Program-made: the position numbers and the translations under genes
Shown: one piece after another, positions 57,618-64,000 of the stretch
Layout: every line of letters begins with the position of its first letter
How positions within the stretch are numbered: position 1 is the first letter of the stretch
Notes under the pieces: generated by a model
The model's database searches: none
The model's input: only the letters and a program-made list of their open reading frames with translations
What the model was told of the DNA's origin: nothing
NCBI GenBank assembly: GCA_036346405.1
Contig: CM070557.1
Coordinates: 56,488,016-56,552,015, forward strand
DNA length: 64,000 nucleotides
Source of the DNA: Phyllostachys edulis
Taxonomy: Eukaryota; Streptophyta; Magnoliopsida; Poales; Poaceae
Direction: 5' to 3'

Positions 57618-57785
57618 TAGGGGTGAAAACGGATCGGATAGTTTCCGACCGATTCGGACGAAAACGAATTTGGATTGTCTCGGATCGGAAACGAATACGG
57701 ATTTTTTTTTGTCAGAAATGAATACGAATACGGCAGCCCTAGCATCCGTCGAATACGAATACAGATACAGATTATCCGGATTATG
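57618..57785. mobile_element. Truncated hAT-type element
   Basis: TAGGGGTGAAAACGGATCGG at 57618 is a typical hAT MITE left end, followed by repeats of GAATACGAATACGG. No right end TTTTCACCCCTA was seen. The duplication shared with copy B stops exactly at this end. Confidence 0.65.
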
Positions 57786-57799
57786 CCCCAGGCCGAATA

Positions 57800-59290
57800 T
57801 TCGGCAATTCAGCCAAACACCGACGACCCTTGCAAGCCCAAGCCGTGGACCGGGGTGACCTGCAGCCCCGCCAGCCGTGTCACCGCCGTGCAGGCTGGGA
57901 AGCACGTCCTGACAGGTGTTGAAGATATAAGCAATTTTCGAATTACTTTAATCCAGAAATATGCTAGATAAATCATAGAAATTACTCTAGCCATTTTCAC
58001 AAAGCAGGTAATCAAGAACACTATAGCCATACGAATTTCTAGAAGGACAAAAACTAGCATACCTATCTCAGTGTTCAAGGCAACAACAGATAATAAAGCT
58101 AACCAAGCAACAAGTGCGAGATAGCCATACCCAGATCCAGTGGAAGAAGCAGCAGTAGCAGGAGTCTTGGTGAGGTCGTCGTTCGTCATGGCGTAGTAGA
58201 CATCGTGGTAGTAGTCGTGCAGTTGATGTAGACGTAGCAGAGAATCGGATGAAGAGGAAGCATGAGCAGTCGCGCGAACGCTCCCCAAAAACCTTATTCG
58301 TCCTCGCTCGTGCAAGCCTTCAAGGACGAGGGTTCCGGAGGCCTGCTCTCCCGGTGCAGCCGTACACGCGCCTCGTCGGGATGGAGATTGCTAAAGACAA
58401 CAACAAACAGTAGAGTTCTGTCTTAGTCTTTCGTCGAGAGGATTAGAGAAGAACTAGTACTCTGTTCTTTTTAATAGCCAAAAACAAAGAGGCCAGAGGC
58501 TTTTGATTCGCCAAGGAAACGATCGCCATCAATCAGTGTTAACCACAGCCATTACTTACTAGTAACTGAACCGTTACTACCAGCCGTTCGTTAATGCCAT
58601 TTACTATGAGTCGGTGCGTTTCGATTTTCGAATAGATAAAGAAAAACGCGCCCGCACCCGACATGTCTACGCACACGTGCGCACACACACAGCACGGCGA
58701 GCGAGCGAGCGAGCACGCGCGCGCGTGTATTGACTCTCTCCAATTCCACAAGGGAGGCTACCACGTTCCACCTTATAAAATAGTGTAACTCTCCTTCATC
58801 TCTCCATGTGGGACTAAACAATTTTAGCACGTGCACATGGGCCTTTGAGATTTTTCAGGAATTAATTAGAATTAAAATTGGACCTAGCCCGTATTAATTC
58901 CAACAACGGGCACGCTAGAGCCCGAGGTCCGCCACCTCACCGCGCTCACGTGCCTCGAGCTCTTCTCCAACTCCCTCTTCGGCGCGCTGCCCTTGCTCGA
59001 GTACCTCCTGCTCCACTCCAACGGCTTCACCTCCCTCCCGGGGAACTTCTTCAGGGGCTCACCACGCTCACCACTGTCTCGCTCGACGACTACCCGCTCA
59101 TGCCGTGGTCGCTCCTCGTCGACCTCGCCGACTGTACCTCCCTCACCAACTTCTCCGCCAACAGCGTCAACGTGTTTGCGGCGCTCCCGGACTTCCTCGG
59201 CACCACGCTGTTGTCAATCCAGCGCCTCTCATTAGCATTCAACCTGTTGTCCAGGACCGTACCGGCATCTCTGGCAGGCGCAGGTGCTCT
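57800..59290 (+). pseudogene. Fragment of a TMK-type LRR receptor kinase gene
   Basis: The first part encodes DDPCKPKPWTGVTCSPASR, the usual N-terminal cap before LRRs, then VTAVQAGKHVLTG. After the solo LTR the reading goes on with LEPEVRHLTALTCLELFSN and LLEYLLLHSNGFTSLPGNFF. One base is missing near 59056. It then reads LTTLTTVSLDDYPLMPW, LADCTSLTNFSANS and LPDFLGTTLLSIQRLSLAFN. This order matches the extracellular domain of TMK-family kinases, which act at the plasma membrane in auxin-related signalling. The gene ends at 59290, where a gypsy LTR begins; transmembrane and kinase parts are absent. Confidence 0.8.
57917..58905 (-). mobile_element. Copia solo LTR, 989 bp, inside the TMK fragment
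   Basis: On the minus strand it runs TGTTGGAATTAATACGGGC to TATCTTCAACA. The flanks are ACAGG (57912-57916) and ACGGG (58906-58910), a 5-base duplication with one change, and removing it rejoins the LRR reading frame. A minus-strand TATA-like TTTTATAAGG lies near 58770-58780. A minus-strand open stretch within it (ATG near 58190) encodes a hydrophobic peptide. Confidence 0.8.
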
Positions 59291-59291
59291 G

Positions 59292-62200
59292 TGTGAGACC
59301 CCGGATTATTAGGCTCATAATACTTAGTCCTCCAATTGACTCTAGTATTATCAACTAAATAATCCCAGGCTCGAGAGATATATACTTCCCAGAATGCAGT
59401 ATATACACCTCATTACAAAAGTATGCATCAATTCCATTCATCACATAGTACATAAGCAACAAACCAGAAGTTAATACATACTAGAAGGAGTTATTACAAA
59501 AGAGGGGCCGACCGGCCAAATAACATACAAATATCTAATTAAACAGCGGAAGCAAAAGTTGCCATAAGATGGCCATGAACAAAGCCAATTAGTGTGCCTT
59601 TACCCACAAGGCAACCAACCGGACCGCCAAGCTAGTCGTCGAAACCGAAACACCTCTCACAGCGGTGAAGCCCTTGGGGCTCACCTTCTTCCTCTGCAAC
59701 AAAAGCCACAAAAGAGCCACAAGCAAGGCAGATGAGTACAAAATGTACTCCGCAAGACTGACGTATGAGATAACAGACCTATATCATATGCTACATGCAA
59801 GCTTTATGTAAGTGGAGGTTGTATGTCTCATTTTCAGCATAAAGCAATTTTCATTAGCAATAAAGTAGTACATTTAAAAGCAAGTTGTCAAGTCAGTTTT
59901 TAATGTTCAAATATCAAGTTTGACAACGATAATAACAATAGATATAAGACAACCACCACCTGGAAGTGACTAACCCAATAGTCACCACAACAATAGCATG
60001 GATTACCCATCCATACCACCCACATCAAGTTTTAAGTTTTAAAAGGTTGTAGTCTAGTTCTTGCACGACCTTACCAAGCAATGTCCATAACCTAGGACGA
60101 GGCTATTCGAATAGTTTTATACCCTGCAGGGGTGTACCAATGTACCCACACGTCAGACTGCCTTTCCTTTACGCATACTTCCGAAGGTACGCTGGCACGG
60201 CTAAGTCCTCCGAGACGTTTCCAATATTGTGTATTAACTATGAGTTGCCCATATGGGAGAAAACCCCATACGTTGATGCGGAGTCATCAAAGATGCTCAC
60301 CTCCAATTAAGGATGGTGCTCCTTGCAGTGGATGAACCTCCACTACTGCTCACCCAAGCCAACCATGCAACCCATAACTAACACCCGCCAAAGTACTTAG
60401 TCAAGAGGGGTTCCATATGCCCCTCGTGTGGTTAGCACGCAATAAGCGCTTGGCTTAGTGACACAAGTAACTCGGTCCTTGAGGACTTAGGCACCATTCC
60501 AATCACACCTAACAAATCACACCAACATCCATTGTGCCCAAGTCATGAAACACATTTTCTTTTCAGTTTTTGACTTTACAAATTAACAAAGCACAATATG
60601 CTGGACATATAAAGTAGTAATAACATTAGTGTGATCAAGATCATCGACACAGTCGATGACCGCCCAATACTACCGAAAGCTAAGCATGTCTAAGCAATTC
60701 TACTCGAATTCTACTAAGTGACAAGGGCTCATCCACGAACTCAAATCACAGCAAGTAACCTAGGCTCATGGTAGTAGAGGAATATCATTTACCTACAGAT
60801 TATGCAACTAGGGGATCCACTAATCATAAGTTAACAACAAAGTAGCCATGCATACATACAAGGTAAACAATATATTAAGCTTGAAAATAATGGGATTAAC
60901 ATGATCAAACTGCTTGCCTGGTTACTGCTGCTCAAAAGGCTGCTGAGGATCACTCTCGTTAGTCAAGCACTCGTCGGCACCTAATCGAAAAAGCGAAAAG
61001 AACCGATAAGAACGAATAAAACCAAAAGGACTCCACAGCCAACTTTCTCCGAATGCTCTGAAAATTTTACAGAATCAAGAGCATGATTTATCATGAATTT
61101 AGCAACAAGAACCAATTGATTTGGATTCTCAATGCAAAAGTTATGATCAAAACATTTCTGCTCAGCTAGAAAATAGAAAAGGCTACTATTCAACCTAATT
61201 AAATTGTGGAGCAACATTTTCTATAGCAGTAGTGAAGCTGTAATTTTTACAGTAACACCAGCACCTCATGATATGAACAACCCAATTGGATTCATCTCGT
61301 TTGGAGCTATTTTGCATCTTTTATGATTTTTCCAAGACAAGATGATGAAAACAAGCAAAATGCATAAACATTCTTTTTGAAGACAGTAACAAGCTCACAA
61401 CCAATTTTCCCAGTTAGTACTCTAAAATAGGAAACCAACAAGGTTGGATTCACTCCAAAAAGATTTACAGAGAAAAAGATATGCATTTTACAAGCTAACT
61501 ACATGTTTAAAGCTACAATTAAAGCCTACACACAACTAAATTCATTTTCAAGTTTTTCTGGAGCCAAACAGAGCTCAAGACTAATTTTTACAGCTAGCTC
61601 ACTACAAGAGGAAGCCAACACAACTGGAAACACTCAAAAAGGATTTTCTAAGAAATAGTTATGCAATTTACAAATTAAATGCACTTTCAAAACAACCTTT
61701 TAAAGTCCACTTCTAAATCTATTTTGAAAACTACTTTATGGAGTTGAACCAAGCCTATAACCATTTTTAGATTAAACCTCAGTTCACAACAGAGCTAGCA
61801 AAATTTGAAACAACTTAAATGGATTTGAAATGAATTAGTTATGCATTTTTGAAGTAAGCAACCTTTTTCAGTTCAACAATAAAGCTTCGGGAAATCCATA
61901 AACCAAATAACGACGTGGCCTCTTGTGGACCGTCGATGCTGCATCGGACGGCCCAGGCGAAACGGCCACAGCGCTTACGCGCCCGCGAGGAAGACTTCAA
62001 CGTGGGCCGTTGATCGGAGATCCAACGGTCCACGTTGAACCAAGCAGGCGGGGAAGAACCCGTGCGCGCGAAAACGAGCGGAGATTGTGGGCCGTAGATC
62101 TGGAGATGAACGGCTCACAACGCTCTGACCAAAACGAAAACACCAGCACTATTCACTACGCGTCCGGCACGCTACCGACGGCGTTCTCCAGCGGAACGCC

Positions 62201-63954
62201 GGCGACTCGAACCACGGCAACGAAAAAGGATGCTCGCTACAGGTGCGCAATACCTTTGCGCACCCTCCAGTACCAACCACACGCCCGGTGGAAGACCAGA
62301 GCGGCGGCGCAACGGCGACGAGCGGAGGAGAACCTACTGCTAACGGTGACAGCACAGGAGAGCTCCGCAGCAGTCAATCCAGCGGGTGCCCAAGCAACTA
62401 GGGGCTACCGAGGGAGTACCTGACCGCAGAGGAGGAGCAGAGGTGGCCGGAGCGACGCTGGCGACGGAGCTCCGCGGCGGCGTCGATGGCGGCAACGTGG
62501 AGAAGCCGACCTGGACAACCAGAGGGAGACCGCGTGATCAGAAAGGGTTCCACACCACCCACTGATGCTGCCAACGCAAGGAATCGAGAGGAGGAGGCCT
62601 CACCTGCGCTGGAGACGAAGGGCGGCTGTTTCGGCCGAAAGAGGGGAAAACCCAATTCAGCTTCAACCTGCAAAGGAGGATCCAAATAGAGAGAGGGCTT
62701 AGCTCCACCGAAGCAAGAGGGAGCTGGGGGAGCAAGAAACGGGGAAGGGGAGCCACGGGTTACCGCCTTCACCGTGGAGCAACAAGGGCAGCAATGGCGG
62801 CCGAAGGCAAACAAAGGACCTGAGCTCAAACAAGCACTGGGGAGGCTAGCTAGAGCTGCGCAAGGGAGTAAAGGAGGCCAAGGAAGGAGCCAGAGGACTT
62901 AAGAAGGCAAGGCAGCAGAGAGCAACGGCACGGGAGGCCTCGGGTGCTCGCGGGTCAAGGGAGCTCCGAGGGCGACGGGAGCAGGTGAGTGACGACTCAC
63001 GGGGGCGGTGCACAGAGGGGCAATAAATGTGATGCAGAGGGAGCCGTTGAAGCCTGCGGGGAAGTGACCCCACGCTGCGCTCTCCCACCTGCTCTCTGTC
63101 CATGGCGACCGCGCACGCGCGAGGGCGAGAGGAAGGAGATGACGCTGGCGACGTCTGATTTCAAACGAACGGCTGCGATCGAACGAGATCGGGAGCGTTG
63201 GATCACCATCTGATGGCTCACGAGGTGGTCCGAACGGCCCAACTGACACGAGCCGCTGGATTGCCAACTGACGGCTGAGATGGATGGGGCTACTGTCCAA
63301 AACCTGAATGGCCCAAACGACCAGAGCCGTCCGATCAAGATCGTGCGGCAGAGAGCAGATCAAGGCGGGTGAAGGGGTACGCGAACGTGGGCCTTCCGAT
63401 AAGAATCCAACGGCCCAGAAGCAACCGCCCGCGCACCCGAGCCGGGTACCGTTAGGTGGTACAGTCAAGACGGGTGGCTTGAGCCCGAGTCCGACCCAGA
63501 CCCATGGAACAGTACCGGCCAGATTTGATTTAGAATTCAGCTGAGACTTTGAGGAATTCTTTGGGATAGCAAATAAGCTCAAAAAATTATGAAATTTTTA
63601 CTGGAGCTTACTAACCCAAAGAGGAACCTTACATAAAATTTCCAGAGATCTTTATGCACTGCACTTTTCTCTAGAAATTCCAGAAGGTGATTTCAGAGGT
63701 TTGACCAAGGTTTGACTTGCCTCTAAAAATATTCAAATAATTTCTAAAAATTATGAGAAAATTCAGAGGTGACCCACATCATTCCTAGGTCCAAGGAAAA
63801 ATATGGGCAAGGGTTGGCACAAGATTTTTACCAAGGTGGTGTTGGGACAAGAGATAAAAAGGAAATTTGGATTTGAAATCCAAATGCAGAAAAAGTTTTA
63901 TTTCATACTCATTTTCATACATTTGAATTCCAAATCTAAACTTGGGATGTTACA
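59292..63954 (-). mobile_element. Long gypsy LTR (Tekay/Del-like), reversed
   Basis: The plus-strand right edge CTTGGGATGTTACA is the reversed TGTAACATCCC start of this LTR class. It is followed by a reversed purine tract and CTCGTCCCGAGATTTGG, the usual end of the internal region. The left edge TGTGAGACCCCGG at 59292 gives a CA end. The text AGTACAAAATGTACTCCGCA near 59737 is characteristic of this LTR group. The body is AT-rich at 59300-61900 and GC-rich at 61900-63500; its short open frames are not genes. The other LTR and the coding region lie outside the window. Confidence 0.65.
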
Positions 63955-63969
63955 AAACCTCCCCTCCTT
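63955..63969 (-). other. Polypurine tract of the reversed gypsy element
   Basis: The minus strand reads AAGGAGGGGAGGTTT directly before the LTR start TGTAACATCCC, so 59292-63954 is the 3' LTR of an element whose body continues beyond the window. Confidence 0.75.
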
Positions 63970-64000
63970 ACAGAAATCTCGTCCCGAGATTTGGCTCACT

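Noticed and set aside
61923..63582. Long GC-rich open frames on both strands
   Set aside because: They lie inside the long gypsy LTR; peptide content is low-complexity and no domain was recognised.

Overview
The window is nuclear DNA of a flowering plant, almost certainly a grass. The evidence is interrupted genes with canonical GT-AG introns, GC-rich gene fragments, and transposon families typical of grass genomes: Tat/Grande-type gypsy, an LTR of the Angela/BARE type, a CACTA element, several hAT elements, MULE-like elements and long Tekay-type LTRs. Species cannot be fixed from sequence alone. All comparisons were made by eye, and family names come from memory of the families.

The genic backbone is a tandem cluster of one plant gene family, a multi-pass membrane protein with ARM-like helical repeats that resembles grass proteins often labelled BLE2-like. 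Copy A (6280-43060) has three open exons that join in phase to encode about 970 residues. They are separated by a 28 kb and a 5.8 kb intron filled with transposons. Copy B (47216-53182) has the same structure but its exon 2 carries four frameshifts and one stop, so it is a pseudogene. Copy C (56180-57025) keeps only the end of exon 2 and exon 3. A broken TMK-type LRR receptor kinase fragment (57800-59290) follows.

Layout: 1-300 end of a hAT element; 511-612 orphan promoter block; 695-4805 complete hAT element with a dead transposase; 4806-6190 repeat-rich promoter insertion; 6280-6545 exon 1 of A; 6546-34577 intron 1; 34578-36798 exon 2 of A; 36880-42084 complete young copia element in intron 2; 42635-43060 exon 3 of A; 44118-46990 truncated gypsy element with a hAT MITE inside; 47034-53182 promoter and pseudogene B; 53641-55224 Pack-type element carrying a BAHD acyltransferase fragment; 56180-57025 copy C; 57800-59290 TMK fragment split by a solo LTR; 59292-63954 long reversed gypsy LTR with its polypurine tract at the window edge.

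Intron 1 of A holds a four-level nest. A Tat/Grande-like gypsy element (from 9049) has a MULE in its 5' LTR (9505-10669). An Angela-type solo LTR (12283-24811) sits at its gag-pro boundary, and a 10.9 kb CACTA element (12660-23569) sits inside that solo LTR. The Grande-like element also has two tandem-repeat arrays and an antisense gene with its own TATA box. About 1.1 kb of intron sequence occurs on both sides of this nest, each copy cut off exactly by a transposon end. Copy A is therefore best explained as a fusion of the 5' half of one paralogue with the 3' half of another.
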